DNA of 48,115 nucleotides from Sphingobacterium sp. UBA4616 (GCA_002386525.1 DGIS01000003.1:65086-113200), one strand, 5' to 3'. Counted from the first letter of the stretch, positions 8,231-18,066 are shown. Program-made: numbers and translations. Notes: a model not told the origin generated them from the letters alone.

Positions 8231-8384
8231 TCTGTTAGCAGTCTTTTATTATACCGATGTAATTTAGACTGATTAAAAACAGAGCAAATATAACAGGAAA
8301 TCTTTTTAAATCAAGTATATTTTTTATTTTACAGTATTTTATCCTTTTTGGTTAAGAAAAACTGCGAAACGAATGGAGGAATGT

Positions 8385-9197
8385 TTAAGAAGAAAGAGCC
8401 ACTGGCATTGAAAACGCAGCTAAATGCTGTTCGAGTACATGTTTCAGGTCGAACAATTCAGTTTCCTGATACCGCGTTGCCACATGGAGCTTAATGTGTT
8501 CGCAATGCGGTTCGAAAGTTTGCTGTACAAGATCAACCGTATTGTTTTCACCGGAGAGGTGAGTGAGAATAAGGTGTTTAAGACGTTTTGTTTTATGGGC
8601 ATTTAAAAGTTCAACGGCAACCCGATTTGAAAGATGGCCCCATCCACTACTAATCCTGTTTTTAAGAAAATAGGAATATCGGCCTATCCGCAACATATCC
8701 TCATCATAATTTGATTCCAGAAGCAATACATCCGAATGCTGGATAACATGTTGTACATTTTCACAGGGCCGTCCTATATCGGTCAATATCCCAATATTGT
8801 ATGTTCCATCCGAAACAAGAAAGCTGCACGGTTCTTTGGCATCATGATATTTGGGAATACCATACACTTTGAGCCCTCCTATTTCGACAACTTCATCGTG
8901 ACTTATGAGATGTACCAAATGAGATGGAAGTTGCAATCTGGTACCCTCATAACTACCTTTAGTGATATAAACCGGTAGATTATACTTTTTAGCGAATACG
9001 GATAGACCCCTTATATGATCAGAATGCTCGTGTGTAATGAAAATTGCTTTAATCTGCGTGGGCAAAATACCCAAATTATACATCCGAAGGTGAATATGTT
9101 TACTGTTGATACCAGCATCTATCAAAATGGCAGAATCGTCTTTAGCGACATAATAACAGTTCCCATTACTTCCGGAGGCGATTGCGCAATATTTCAT
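8385..9197 (-). CDS. MBL-fold metallohydrolase, WalJ/YycJ-like
   Basis: A 270-aa metallo-beta-lactamase-fold protein with the metal-binding motif HEHSDH at residues 56-61, an N-terminal SGSNGNC segment and a later HLS segment, as in the YycJ/WalJ family of putative DNA exonucleases. Length is normal. WalJ in Firmicutes acts with the WalRK system; here no WalK/WalR gene adjoins, so only the enzyme family is claimed. It is transcribed alone from a well-formed Bacteroidota promoter at 9234-9265. The last 15 residues are a variable tail. The exact substrate is unknown. Confidence 0.85.
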   Translation of the reverse strand: MKYCAIASGSNGNCYYVAKDDSAILIDAGINSKHIHLRMYNLGILPTQIKAIFITHEHSDHIRGLSVFAKKYNLPVYITKGSYEGTRLQLPSHLVHLISHDEVVEIGGLKVYGIPKYHDAKEPCSFLVSDGTYNIGILTDIGRPCENVQHVIQHSDVLLLESNYDEDMLRIGRYSYFLKNRISSGWGHLSNRVAVELLNAHKTKRLKHLILTHLSGENNTVDLVQQTFEPHCEHIKLHVATRYQETELFDLKHVLEQHLAAFSMPVALSS

Positions 9198-9233
9198 TCG
9201 TGACTTTATTTATAAGAATATATATTATCGCCT

Positions 9234-9265
9234 CAAAGATACAAAAAACAAAAAGACTCAGACAA
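9234..9265 (-). promoter_or_regulatory. Bacteroidota-type promoter for the WalJ-like gene
   Basis: On the minus strand: TTG (9263-9265), a 21-base spacer and TATCTTTG (9234-9241), matching TTTG/TTG-N19-21-TAnnTTTG. Start codon is about 37 bases downstream. Confidence 0.7.
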
Positions 9266-9268
9266 TCA

Positions 9269-10696
9269 TTAACATTCCGGCAAACTCAAAGGAATATTGA
9301 CGGCAAGTCCGCCATCCGCTGTTTCTTTATATTTAGCGTTCATATCAAGAGCCGTCTCCCACATCGTTTTAACCACAGTATCCAAACTAACCTTTGCTTT
9401 ATCCGGATTCGATTGTAACGCCAACTGTGCTGCAGTTATCGCTTTAATAGCCCCCATCGTATTGCGTTCAATACATGGGATCTGAACCAACCCGCCGATT
9501 GGATCGCATGTCAATCCAAGATGATGCTCCATGGCAATCTCGGCAGCCATCAATACCTGGCGCTGCGATCCACCCAGCACTTCGGTCAACGCTCCGGCAG
9601 CCATGGCCGAGGAAACGCCGATCTCTGCCTGACAGCCTCCCATTGCAGCAGAAATAGTTGCATTTTTCTTAAAAATTGAACCAATTTCAGATGCCGTAAG
9701 GATGAACTGTATAATTTTATTTTCACGCATTCCGTCGTGGAATGTAATATAATACTGCAATACAGCCGGTATAACACCTGATGCACCGTTAGTAGGAGCT
9801 GTCACCACACGTCCGAAAGATGCGTTTTCTTCATTGACGGCAAGTGCAAAACAACTTACCCAATCCAGAATATATTGAAAGTTTTGCCCTCCTTCGCGAA
9901 TCGCGCCTACCCAAGATGTATAATCATGATAGGTACGCCCTTGCATTAACTTCTTATTTAGCTTAGCCGCTCTTCTTTCAACATTTAGTCCCCCGGGCAA
10001 TGTCCCTCCTGTATGGCAGCCCCGGTAGATACACTCCTGTATCGTTTGATAAATAGTTAATACCCCCGCCAGCGTTTCGCTTTCTTCACGCCATGCACAT
10101 TCATTTTCGAGGACCAGCTCGGAAATTTTCAATCCGGTTTTCATCGTCCAATGCAGGAGTTCCTGCGCAGTATCTACAGGAAATGGAAGGTCTACTTCCG
10201 ATAAAACACCTTCGGTATCATTTTCTTGCACGACAAAACCGCCACCTATAGAATAATAGGTTTCACTAATTGCTTTCCCATTGGATAGAAAAGCCTGAAA
10301 AGTAACAGCATTCGGATGAAAAGGCAAGCTTTCAGCATATAAAAAAAGTAAATCTTCTGGGTAGGAAAATGGAATGGTTCGTTCCCCAGCGACTTGGAGT
10401 TTACCGCTTGCCTTGATATGGTCCACTTTAGGCGTAACTTGATTAACATCAAAGGTGACAGGATCATCTCCGCTCAATCCTAATAGAACAGCAATATCAG
10501 TACCGTGCCCAGCCCCCGTCTTAGCTAAAGAACCATAAAGCAAAATTTTAACCTGTTCGACCTCGTTTAATACACCATTAGACTTGAGCACAGCGGTAAA
10601 TTGCTGCGCCGCACGCCACGGTCCTAAGGTATGCGAACTAGAGGGTCCTATACCAATCTTAAACATATCAAAAACGGATATTTGTTCTTTGCTCAT
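9269..10696 (-). CDS. sdaA: L-serine ammonia-lyase (serine dehydratase), single chain, Fe-S type
   Basis: 475 aa. It deaminates L-serine to pyruvate and ammonia in the cytoplasm. The beta domain is at about residues 1-160, opening with the family signature [13 protein letters not shown], and the alpha domain at about 190-470, with GGTLPGGL near 230, PTNGASG near 300, GGCQAEIG near 355 and TCDPIGG...PC near 397-409. The cysteines in the last two motifs are the expected [4Fe-4S] ligands, so the enzyme should be PLP-independent and oxygen-sensitive. It has the one-polypeptide arrangement of E. coli SdaA/SdaB, not the split form of Bacillus. The gene stands alone, divergent from the GHL10 gene. 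Confidence 0.95.
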   Translation of the reverse strand: MSKEQISVFDMFKIGIGPSSSHTLGPWRAAQQFTAVLKSNGVLNEVEQVKILLYGSLAKTGAGHGTDIAVLLGLSGDDPVTFDVNQVTPKVDHIKASGKLQVAGERTIPFSYPEDLLFLYAESLPFHPNAVTFQAFLSNGKAISETYYSIGGGFVVQENDTEGVLSEVDLPFPVDTAQELLHWTMKTGLKISELVLENECAWREESETLAGVLTIYQTIQECIYRGCHTGGTLPGGLNVERRAAKLNKKLMQGRTYHDYTSWVGAIREGGQNFQYILDWVSCFALAVNEENASFGRVVTAPTNGASGVIPAVLQYYITFHDGMRENKIIQFILTASEIGSIFKKNATISAAMGGCQAEIGVSSAMAAGALTEVLGGSQRQVLMAAEIAMEHHLGLTCDPIGGLVQIPCIERNTMGAIKAITAAQLALQSNPDKAKVSLDTVVKTMWETALDMNAKYKETADGGLAVNIPLSLPEC

Positions 10697-10885
10697 AATT
10701 TTTTTTATTGCGGTCAGCCGATCAAGTCACTGCTTTATTAAAAACCGCATCTAAATTAGTACAAATAAAGTACAATGTTACCTGCAATTGCATTATTATC
10801 AATTTGAAAACCAAGCTCACGTTCTTTTAGCAAGTATCCAACAAACATCTTACATTTTTTAGCGAAAAAGTAAGAAATGCTTCCC

Positions 10886-10893
10886 TATCTTTG
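10886..10893 (+). promoter_or_regulatory. -7 element TATCTTTG of the GHL10 gene
   Basis: TATCTTTG matches TAnnTTTG. It overlaps the TTG that opens the longest reading frame (10891), which shows that translation must start later, at ATG 10912, after a leader of about a dozen bases. No good TTG element is seen 19-21 bases upstream. Confidence 0.6.
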
Positions 10894-10911
10894 TTGGCTA
10901 TAATTTATAGG

Positions 10912-12459
10912 ATGACGGGAAAAACAGTTTTATATTCTTTTTTTACATTTTTTATTTGTTTCTTTTCGATTAGATCGTATTCTCAGCAGCTCCCTAAGCG
11001 GGAGTTTCGCGGTGTATGGGTTGCAACGATAGGTAACATAGACTGGCCCTCCGTAAAGGCTGGCAATAATGTTGCAAAGCAAAAACAGGAATTCATTGAT
11101 TTACTGGACCAACATCGTAGTGCGGGACTGAATGCGATTATTCTGCAAGTGCGTCCTGCGGCAGACGCCTTCTATGCAAAAGGCAGAGAGCTTTGGAGTA
11201 GATACTTAACTGGAAAACAGGGATTGGCGCCTTCTCCATTTTATGATCCTTTAGAATTTGCAATCAATGAGGCTCACAAGAGAGGAATGGAACTTCATGC
11301 CTGGTTCAATCCGTATCGTGCTTCAACTACGTTAAATCCCGCTCATTTTTCGGAAGACCATATTACCAAGCGTCACCCTGAATGGTTCTTCACTTATGCC
11401 GGCAAAAAACTTTTCAATCCGGGGATTCCCGAAGTACGTAAATACATTATTGATGTGATTATGGATGTGGTTAAGAACTACGATGTAGACGGGATCCACT
11501 TCGATGACTATTTCTACCCCTATCCTGATAACAGAAATACGCCTGTACCGGATCAGATTACTTTTGGTCAATATAATAATGGGATTGAAAAAATTGACGA
11601 CTGGCGACGTAACAACGTCAACCTGTTGGTACGCGACCTTGGTGTTGCTATCAAAAAGGTAAAGCCCTATGTCAAATACGGTATCAGTCCTTGTGGTGTA
11701 TGGGACAACAAAGAAAACAATAGTGCTGGCTCGGAGACCCGTGGACTGAGTGCTTATCGGGAGTTATATGCTGATGGTGTCAAATGGATGCAGGAAGGTT
11801 GGATTGATTATATCAATCCGCAGATCTACTTTCCTTTCAAAAATCGAGCAGCGGCGTATGAGATCTTAGTTGACTGGTGGCAGAAACACACCTATGGCCG
11901 CCATTTTTATGTGGGCCATGGAGCTTATCGTGTTACCGAAAATAAGATCGGCTGGACAGACCGAAGTCAAATTCCAAGACAGGTACGTCACTTAAGGACG
12001 GAACACAATGTGGAGGGAAGTATTTATTTCAGTTCCAAATCGCTTACTGATAACCTTGCTGGATTGCAGGACTCTATGCGGAATGACCTATACCGAAGCC
12101 CTGCTTTACCGCCTGCGATGCCTTGGTTAGACAGTATTCCACCGAATGCACCTTTTGGTCTTTTAGTGAAAAAATCGCCCAATGCTAAAATGAACACCCT
12201 ATTTTGGCAAAAGCCAGATATGGCAAGCGATGGGGAGTCTGCCTATGGTTATGTAATCTATCGATTCAACCTCGATGAAAAAGTCGGTGTCCAGGATCCG
12301 GGAAAAATTATTTTTATCACCTTTGACGGAGATAAGCTTCAGTATACCGATGACGACATCAAACCGCACCAACAGTATAAATATGTCGTGACGGCAATAG
12401 ACCGAATGAAAAATGAAAGTAAGCCGTCTGATAGTAGGACAGCCATCGAAGAGAATTAA
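10912..12459 (+). CDS. GHL10 family secreted glycoside hydrolase-like protein
   Basis: 515 aa from ATG 10912, chosen because the TTG frame start 21 bases earlier lies within the -7 promoter element. A signal peptide (about residues 1-25) is followed by a TIM-barrel domain of the glycosyl-hydrolase-like 10 / YngK type (about 30-380), opening with REFRGVWVAT and containing HAWFNPYR and DGIHFDDYFYPYP, the motif that carries the likely catalytic acidic residues. A fibronectin-III-like domain closes the protein (about 410-510). Related proteins act on peptidoglycan or other polysaccharides, but the substrate is not established. It is a single gene ending in a strong shared terminator with the GH3 gene. 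Confidence 0.88.
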   Translation: MTGKTVLYSFFTFFICFFSIRSYSQQLPKREFRGVWVATIGNIDWPSVKAGNNVAKQKQEFIDLLDQHRSAGLNAIILQVRPAADAFYAKGRELWSRYLTGKQGLAPSPFYDPLEFAINEAHKRGMELHAWFNPYRASTTLNPAHFSEDHITKRHPEWFFTYAGKKLFNPGIPEVRKYIIDVIMDVVKNYDVDGIHFDDYFYPYPDNRNTPVPDQITFGQYNNGIEKIDDWRRNNVNLLVRDLGVAIKKVKPYVKYGISPCGVWDNKENNSAGSETRGLSAYRELYADGVKWMQEGWIDYINPQIYFPFKNRAAAYEILVDWWQKHTYGRHFYVGHGAYRVTENKIGWTDRSQIPRQVRHLRTEHNVEGSIYFSSKSLTDNLAGLQDSMRNDLYRSPALPPAMPWLDSIPPNAPFGLLVKKSPNAKMNTLFWQKPDMASDGESAYGYVIYRFNLDEKVGVQDPGKIIFITFDGDKLQYTDDDIKPHQQYKYVVTAIDRMKNESKPSDSRTAIEEN

Positions 12460-12478
12460 ACCAACCCTTAAAAAAACA

Positions 12479-12527
12479 CCTCTTCCTAAATGGTTTTGCT
12501 TTGCAGGGAGACCATTTTGGGAAGAGG
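12479..12527. terminator. Bidirectional terminator between GHL10 and GH3 genes
   Basis: Arms CCTCTTCCTAAATGGT (12479-12494) and a complement with one extra base (12511-12527) form a long hairpin. On the minus strand the stem is followed by TGTTTTTTT, an ideal tail for the GH3 gene; on the plus strand the tail is CGCTTTT. Confidence 0.85.
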
Positions 12528-12553
12528 CGCTTTTGGGTGTGATGCTATAAACT

Positions 12554-14260
12554 TTATTTGCCCTGCCCGTATTTAAATTTCTTATTAATTGTTACAGGGA
12601 GCTTGCCTTTGGAGATATTTTGCCCTAAAATCGTTTTTACTGCTGCTTTCTGCATGAATGCATCATTCTGATAGGCAAGCAAAATGGTCTTCGCCTTTTT
12701 CGCTGCTTCAAAACCATCTAATGCATAAGCGTTAGTGAATAAGGTCAAGATTGATTTTTTTGCAAATTTCTTCATCAACCCTTGCACATCTTTATTCAAC
12801 AGCATCGTTGGGCGTGGACGAAGTCTTGTATCGTGTACAGCGATAATAAACTGCTTATTCTTTTTAATTTCTTTTGTCAAACGCTTAATGTCATCTTTAC
12901 TCATGCTATCGGTAATGAAATATTGTGTTTCATTGGTCAGCGCAGCTCCTAATTCATTTTGAAAAGTTTGGTTGGCGGTGATTCCGATATTAATAATAGC
13001 AGTGGGTAAATCATTTTTGAATGACTTCAATTTGTCTGTTGAGTTCAATGCGGTTATTGCTGCATTTGAAAGTTCATCAATAAGCTGAACTGCCGAGGCA
13101 CGGTGTAATTCACTATATAGATTCTGTAAAGCAGTTGCCTGGTATTTATCTAAACCAAGCCATAATTTAGCGGCGAGCACTCTTTTGACGCGCGCATCAA
13201 TATCCGCCTGAGCAATACGTCCCTCTTCAATCGCTTTTAATATTAAATCGATTGCCCTTTTGCTATTTTCCGATACTTCAAGTAAATCATGGCCTGCAAT
13301 AATGGCCTGTACATCGGCTTCACCGTTTGGAAAAAATTTCTTCACACCTTTCATGTCCATTGCGTCTGTAACGGTTAGCCCCTTGAAGCCAAGTTCATTA
13401 CGTAAAAGATCGGTAACAACCTTCTTGGAAATAGAGGATGGCATATTAGGAGTGTCGTCCAAGCTCGGAATATTCATGTGAGCCACCATAACAGCGGGAG
13501 CACCAGCTTTGATCAGCTCTTTGAAAGGATACATTTCAAGGCTATCCAATCGCTTTTTATCAAAAGGGAGCTGCGGCAGATCGTAATGGGAATCTACGTC
13601 GGTATCTCCATGACCAGGGAAATGTTTAATGGAAGCCAATATTCCACCATCCACCATACCGTCCATATAAGCCTTTGCCTTTTGGGTCACATTATATTTA
13701 TTGTCACCAAAAGAACGGATACCTATTACTGGGTTTTTGGGGTTATTGTTGATATCTACGTCGGGCGCAAAATTAAAATGCATGCCTATGCGATGGAAAT
13801 CTAAGGCAACCTCACGTCCCATACGATAGATCAACTGATTATCCTGCACGGCACCTAATGTCATTTGATAAGGGAATGACAAGGTAGAATCCGGCATGCG
13901 CATACCCAAACCCCATTCGCCATCAAATGTCATCATCAAAGGAACCTTAGCTAGTGACTGATACCGATTAAACATCTCCACATGTCGTACTGGACCACCC
14001 TGAAATACGACCAGCCCCCCCAAATGCTCGTCTTGTACCACCTGTGCGACGGAGTCAATATACTTTTGCCCCAAATTGGTGTGTGCTCGAACTAAAAATA
14101 ACTGAGCAACTTTTTCTTTTGGTGTCAAAGTATTGAATACCGAATCGACCCATTCATGCTGAGAGTTAATATAGCGCACAAAATCTTTTTTATCCTGAGC
14201 TTTCAAAAAAGGAATTGTGCCGACTAGTGCCAATATTGCCAGACCGAATTTTTTGAACAT
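12554..14260 (-). CDS. GH3 beta-N-acetylhexosaminidase (NagZ-like)
   Basis: 568 aa with an N-terminal signal peptide (about residues 1-21). The GH3 catalytic barrel spans about 40-370 and carries KHFPGHGDTDVDSH at 212-225, whose H217/D219 form the acid/base dyad specific to the NagZ-type hexosaminidases, and the nucleophile D299 in TVTDAMD. A C-terminal alpha/beta domain (about 400-560) follows. Many Bacteroidota relatives carry an additional C-terminal beta-lactamase-like serine hydrolase domain; this copy lacks it. It probably removes GlcNAc from peptidoglycan fragments or chitin-like sugars in the periplasm. Single gene, convergent with the GHL10 gene. Confidence 0.92.
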   Translation of the reverse strand: MFKKFGLAILALVGTIPFLKAQDKKDFVRYINSQHEWVDSVFNTLTPKEKVAQLFLVRAHTNLGQKYIDSVAQVVQDEHLGGLVVFQGGPVRHVEMFNRYQSLAKVPLMMTFDGEWGLGMRMPDSTLSFPYQMTLGAVQDNQLIYRMGREVALDFHRIGMHFNFAPDVDINNNPKNPVIGIRSFGDNKYNVTQKAKAYMDGMVDGGILASIKHFPGHGDTDVDSHYDLPQLPFDKKRLDSLEMYPFKELIKAGAPAVMVAHMNIPSLDDTPNMPSSISKKVVTDLLRNELGFKGLTVTDAMDMKGVKKFFPNGEADVQAIIAGHDLLEVSENSKRAIDLILKAIEEGRIAQADIDARVKRVLAAKLWLGLDKYQATALQNLYSELHRASAVQLIDELSNAAITALNSTDKLKSFKNDLPTAIINIGITANQTFQNELGAALTNETQYFITDSMSKDDIKRLTKEIKKNKQFIIAVHDTRLRPRPTMLLNKDVQGLMKKFAKKSILTLFTNAYALDGFEAAKKAKTILLAYQNDAFMQKAAVKTILGQNISKGKLPVTINKKFKYGQGK

Positions 14261-14524
14261 AAATTAGTTTGTATAATGTATTTAAAATACTAAGAACGCT
14301 ATTATTTTGGAGAATAAGAAATTGTTTTTGCAACAATTTTATATAAAAACGCATAAAACGGCATTCCTGTAAGATCATAAGCTGTAAAAAACCTGCACAA
14401 GATTTGGAGGCCCAGCAAAAATACTGACGCGATGAATTAAGGGAATAAAACGCGGGGCGACAATCAAGTCCCACGATTAACGAAACAGCTTTTTGGGCAA
14501 AAGCCAATCACTGAATTTTATATG

Positions 14525-15067
14525 CTAAATCAGGTTATACTTTTTCTCTAAAAATAGGGTCAGTTCCATGGTATTCTCCAATTCTCCGATAGCTTCTTTT
14601 TTCCATAAGGTATCTATGATCAGTAATAAGAATTCAGTCTCAAATTCAGGACTTTCATAACCTAATTCTTTAAAAGCACGATGAATAATGGGATGGACCG
14701 GTTTCATAAACTGTTCATGCTGCTGTTTGGAAAATGGATGATGAGACAGACGCTCCTGCAATCTCCAAAATATGGGTTCTGCACTCACCAGCTTACTTGG
14801 GAGATTGATCATTGTCCGCAGAAATTCCTTTGGTTCACGATAGGTCATCATGCCGCGGTGATGGGTAAGCACTTTGCGATAACCTGATTTAATCAAATAA
14901 ACCAACAACGCATCTTTGTTTCCAAAATGTTTAAAGATCAAGGCTTCAGAGACTCCAGCATTTTGGGCAATCGTTTTGGTAGAGGTATTCGTATAGCCTT
15001 GATCTGAGAAAAGCAGCAATGCTTCTTTCATAATACGCTCTTTTCTACTCAAAACACTTTCTTTCAT
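14525..15067 (-). CDS. TetR/AcrR-family transcriptional regulator
   Basis: 180 aa. The N-terminal helix-turn-helix (about residues 10-58) has the family layout: ILKEALLLF-like first helix, then TSTKTIAQNAGVSEALIFKHFGNKDAL. The C-terminal ligand-binding part (60-180) is all-helical and slightly short for the family. It is divergent from the large outer membrane protein gene at 15285 and has a 37-bp inverted repeat directly upstream (15084-15120) that may be its own operator. Whether it also controls the outer membrane protein is unknown. The ligand cannot be predicted. Confidence 0.9.
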   Translation of the reverse strand: MKESVLSRKERIMKEALLLFSDQGYTNTSTKTIAQNAGVSEALIFKHFGNKDALLVYLIKSGYRKVLTHHRGMMTYREPKEFLRTMINLPSKLVSAEPIFWRLQERLSHHPFSKQQHEQFMKPVHPIIHRAFKELGYESPEFETEFLLLIIDTLWKKEAIGELENTMELTLFLEKKYNLI

Positions 15068-15083
15068 CTTTTATTTCTTTTAT

Positions 15084-15120
15084 CAAAACCATATAACACT
15101 ACAGCTGCTATACGGTTTTG
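15084..15120. promoter_or_regulatory. Inverted repeat upstream of the TetR gene, candidate operator
   Basis: CAAAACCATATA (15084-15095) and TATACGGTTTTG (15109-15120) are complementary at 11 of 12 positions with a 13-base spacer, 17 bases upstream of the TetR start codon and between the divergent genes. TetR proteins usually bind such repeats; binding here is inference. Confidence 0.45.
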
Positions 15121-15219
15121 TTTAGCTGACTTTTAATTCCACTGCAAATATATCTAATCTTTCCATTCCCTTGGGGGTATTGTAACCAAAATGATAATAA
15201 TTCGTAACAAATAGTACCC

Positions 15220-15227
15220 TATTTTTG
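15220..15227 (+). promoter_or_regulatory. Candidate -7 element of the outer membrane protein gene
   Basis: TATTTTTG fits TAnnTTTG and lies 57 bases before ATG 15285. The upstream TTG element is not well formed. Confidence 0.45.
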
Positions 15228-15284
15228 GCAAATCAATTTATGTAACCATTAACCGAATATCAAAACACATTCGCTGCTCAATCT

Positions 15285-18026
15285 ATGAAGATCAACTTGT
15301 GGACTATCTCGCTCCTAGCGATCAGTATGCTGTTATTGGGAAAAAATGTCTTAGCCCAGCACTATATTATGGGTACGCTGCTGGATGATAGGACATCGCA
15401 CCCTATCCACGCTGCAAGTATCACGTTCATCGCGGTGAAAGATTCAATTAAATTTCAGGTTCCTACAGATATTTTAGGCAAGTTTAGCAGCAGCAAACTT
15501 TCCGACGGCGACTATTTGGTTACGGCACAAGCAATGGGCTATACGACAGACTTTCGGCGCGTAAAGCTGCTTGGTAAAACCGTTGACCTTACGTTTAAAC
15601 TCAGTAGCACTGAAATTGTATTGGATGAAATCAACATCGCTGCGAGCAGTATACAGGTTAAAGGGGATACGCTTGAATTTGATACCAAGAGGTATGTTAC
15701 ACAAGATTTTGCAGATGCAGACGAATTGGTCAAACAGATTCCTGGAGTTGAAATTGATGACGACGGCAATGTTAAAGCTCAGGGTGAGTCCGTCAATAAG
15801 ATTATTATTGATGGTCGGGAGTTTTTCAGCACAGATCCTAAAGTGGCGTTGAAAAATCTTCCTGCCGATGTTATTGCTAAGATCCAAATCATCGATGATA
15901 AAACAGAACAAGCGAAATTTAGTGGGTTTGATGATGGAAAACGGATGAAAGTGATCAATATTGTCACCAAACCCGATAAAAGAAAATCCTATTTCGGTAA
16001 GCTCTCTCCAGGGGCAGGTCCTGACCGAAAATATGCCATCAATACACAGGTAACCAAAATGAATTCTAAACGGCAATATTCAATTGACATCAATACCAAC
16101 AATGTCAATCAGCCCAATGGTTTTGCGACCCGGGGAAACACAAGAGGTCGTACCGGACAGGGAGTGACGACACGTTTCAATGCGGGGTTTAATTATTTGG
16201 ACCGTTTTTTTGATGACCGGATGGACTTCAATGCAAATTACACCTACAACTATACCGACAACAATGTACTCAGCCAAAGCAAAACAGAATATACTGCAGG
16301 CAACCGGGCCAACCAAATCAACCACCAGAATCAATTTAACAATACTTACAGCAACAACCATGCGCTGTCAGTCCGCGCGAACTGGAAGATAGATTCCATT
16401 CAAAAGCTGGACTTTCAACCTAATTTCTCCTATCAAAATAACGACAGGAACGGTAGCTCTACGGGCAATACCTTATTAAATCTTGCCGAGATGCTAAATA
16501 GTTCTGACCGCAGGAATAAGAGCTTTGGAGAAAATTTCAATTGGGGTGGAGACCTTACTTACATGCGAAGACTGAACAAACCCGGTCGTACGATCAGTTT
16601 TAATATCAATGGTTCATTTAGCAGCAATAAAAGCCATGCTGAAAATTTCGCGCTAAACTCGTACTATAAAGATGGTCTATTCAGCCGGGTCGATACCGTC
16701 GACAACAGAAATTATTCCCTCGTTGACAATAATGGTTTTCGTTCCAAAGTTGCCTATACAGAAATGTTAGGTAAATATTCCCGAGTGCAGGGGAATTATA
16801 CTTTTCGGAATACTGCACGTTATTCGGACCGGAAGACCTATGAATTCCTAGCTGAAACAGGTCAGCTCGGGGAATTAAAAAACCGTCTTTCCAATGAATT
16901 TCGAAATGATTTTGTCTACCATAGCGGTGGTATATCTTATTTGTTTAGCAAAAAAGATAGTATAAGATTTCAGATTGGCTTAGATTATCAGACTGCAGCA
17001 CAAGTCAATGACAAATTATTCCCCAATACGCTGACAACAAAAAGCCATTTTACCAGTCTGCTGCCTAATCTGAACTTCCAATATAATTTCAATAAGGACA
17101 CACGGGTCGAGTTTCGGTACAATACAAAGACAAACACACCTTCAATTGAGCAATTGCAGGATTTTATAGACAATCAAAACCCGCTTCGTATCAGCTCCGG
17201 AAACCCAAATCTCAAACAGGAGTATGACCACAACCTTGTCTTGCAATTCAGATCAATAAACAAAGGGACCGGCAAAAGCTTCACCTCTGATTTTACAGCA
17301 GATTTTATTCAACATAAAATCTCCAATACCATTTTCACCACAGATTCGGCATTTACAATCACGGAGGAAGTCGTATTGGGCCCCGGAGGACAGTATATCA
17401 GGCCCGAAAATTTCAATGGAGTTTATAACCTGAAATGGCAGAACAGTCTTGGGTATCGCTTTGAACCGTTGAAGCTCAACTTCAACCTGAACAACAATAT
17501 GTATTTAAACCAGAATTACACTTTGTTGAATCTCGAAAAGGTCAACGCGCAAACATATGGAATAAGTCAACGCGTCAGCGTCAATACAGCATTCAGTAAA
17601 GACGTTATCATTGGATTGGATTACAATGGAAATATAGCATTTTCCAAGAACTCAGCAACCGATAAATCCAATTATTCGGTCTATAAGCATACCATCGGTA
17701 ATTCTATCGCCTTGACTCTACTGAAGACCTGGACGCTCAATTCAACGCTCAATTACCTATACAATAGTAGTATTCTGAATTCACCGAGTACAACAAGTTT
17801 GCTATGGAACGTTTCTTTGGGGAAAAAACTATTTAAGCGCAGGAACGCCGAAATCAATCTCACGGTATTTGATATTTTTAATGACAATAAAAACATCAAT
17901 CAGCAGGTCAACGATCTTTGGATACGTGTTTCGCAGTCCAATGCCATTACGCGATACGCAATAGTAAGTTTAACCTACCATATTCGTGGACTTAGCGAAA
18001 AGTCGGGCTTGAAAAAGCGCCGTTAG
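15285..18026 (+). CDS. Outer membrane beta-barrel protein with carboxypeptidase regulatory-like domain
   Basis: 913 aa. Signal peptide (about residues 1-24), a carboxypeptidase regulatory-like domain (about 27-105), then a plug-like segment containing LVKQIPGVEID and INKIIIDGREFF-type motifs (about 140-230), and a long barrel (about 250-900) rich in Asn, Tyr and Thr. It belongs to the TonB-dependent-receptor-like outer membrane beta-barrel family common in Bacteroidota. It ends with a short basic tail instead of the usual terminal aromatic residue. The substrate is unknown. It is convergent with the response-regulator gene 40 bases away and divergent from the TetR gene, either of which could regulate it. 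Confidence 0.85.
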   Translation: MKINLWTISLLAISMLLLGKNVLAQHYIMGTLLDDRTSHPIHAASITFIAVKDSIKFQVPTDILGKFSSSKLSDGDYLVTAQAMGYTTDFRRVKLLGKTVDLTFKLSSTEIVLDEINIAASSIQVKGDTLEFDTKRYVTQDFADADELVKQIPGVEIDDDGNVKAQGESVNKIIIDGREFFSTDPKVALKNLPADVIAKIQIIDDKTEQAKFSGFDDGKRMKVINIVTKPDKRKSYFGKLSPGAGPDRKYAINTQVTKMNSKRQYSIDINTNNVNQPNGFATRGNTRGRTGQGVTTRFNAGFNYLDRFFDDRMDFNANYTYNYTDNNVLSQSKTEYTAGNRANQINHQNQFNNTYSNNHALSVRANWKIDSIQKLDFQPNFSYQNNDRNGSSTGNTLLNLAEMLNSSDRRNKSFGENFNWGGDLTYMRRLNKPGRTISFNINGSFSSNKSHAENFALNSYYKDGLFSRVDTVDNRNYSLVDNNGFRSKVAYTEMLGKYSRVQGNYTFRNTARYSDRKTYEFLAETGQLGELKNRLSNEFRNDFVYHSGGISYLFSKKDSIRFQIGLDYQTAAQVNDKLFPNTLTTKSHFTSLLPNLNFQYNFNKDTRVEFRYNTKTNTPSIEQLQDFIDNQNPLRISSGNPNLKQEYDHNLVLQFRSINKGTGKSFTSDFTADFIQHKISNTIFTTDSAFTITEEVVLGPGGQYIRPENFNGVYNLKWQNSLGYRFEPLKLNFNLNNNMYLNQNYTLLNLEKVNAQTYGISQRVSVNTAFSKDVIIGLDYNGNIAFSKNSATDKSNYSVYKHTIGNSIALTLLKTWTLNSTLNYLYNSSILNSPSTTSLLWNVSLGKKLFKRRNAEINLTVFDIFNDNKNINQQVNDLWIRVSQSNAITRYAIVSLTYHIRGLSEKSGLKKRR

Positions 18027-18066
18027 CCACAGTACTCTTGATATCAATCCACGTGGAACACATCAG

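Larger units (their letters stand above)
8008..8384. other. Structured intergenic region upstream of the iron cluster
   Basis: 377 bases without a gene, lying in front of DUF4198 and behind the WalJ-like gene (both minus). It holds a perfect palindrome (8064-8080) and at least three stem-loops: 8136-8165, 8199-8230 and 8240-8271. The arm ATACAGCG (8143-8150) can also pair with CGCTGTAT (8180-8187), so two folds compete. No known riboswitch consensus (cobalamin, TPP, FMN, SAM, NiCo) is recognised. No clear -7 element was found, so the transcription start is unknown. Confidence 0.5.

Noticed and set aside
8130..8275. Cobalamin, TPP, FMN, SAM or NiCo riboswitch
   Set aside because: None of the conserved cores could be matched; only generic stem-loops are seen.
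10891..10911. TTG start giving a 522-aa GHL10 protein
   Set aside because: The TTG lies in the -7 element TATCTTTG; ATG 10912 precedes a proper signal peptide.
13478..13804. 108-codon plus-strand frame inside the GH3 gene
   Set aside because: It is a shadow of the GH3 coding strand; the GH3 motifs fix the real frame.
14190..14507. 105-codon minus-strand frame between GH3 and TetR genes
   Set aside because: It overlaps the GH3 signal-peptide region and has no recognisable domain; probably chance.
15474..16076. 200-codon minus-strand frame inside the outer membrane protein gene
   Set aside because: It is antisense to the clear plus-strand barrel gene, without a signal peptide or recognisable domain.
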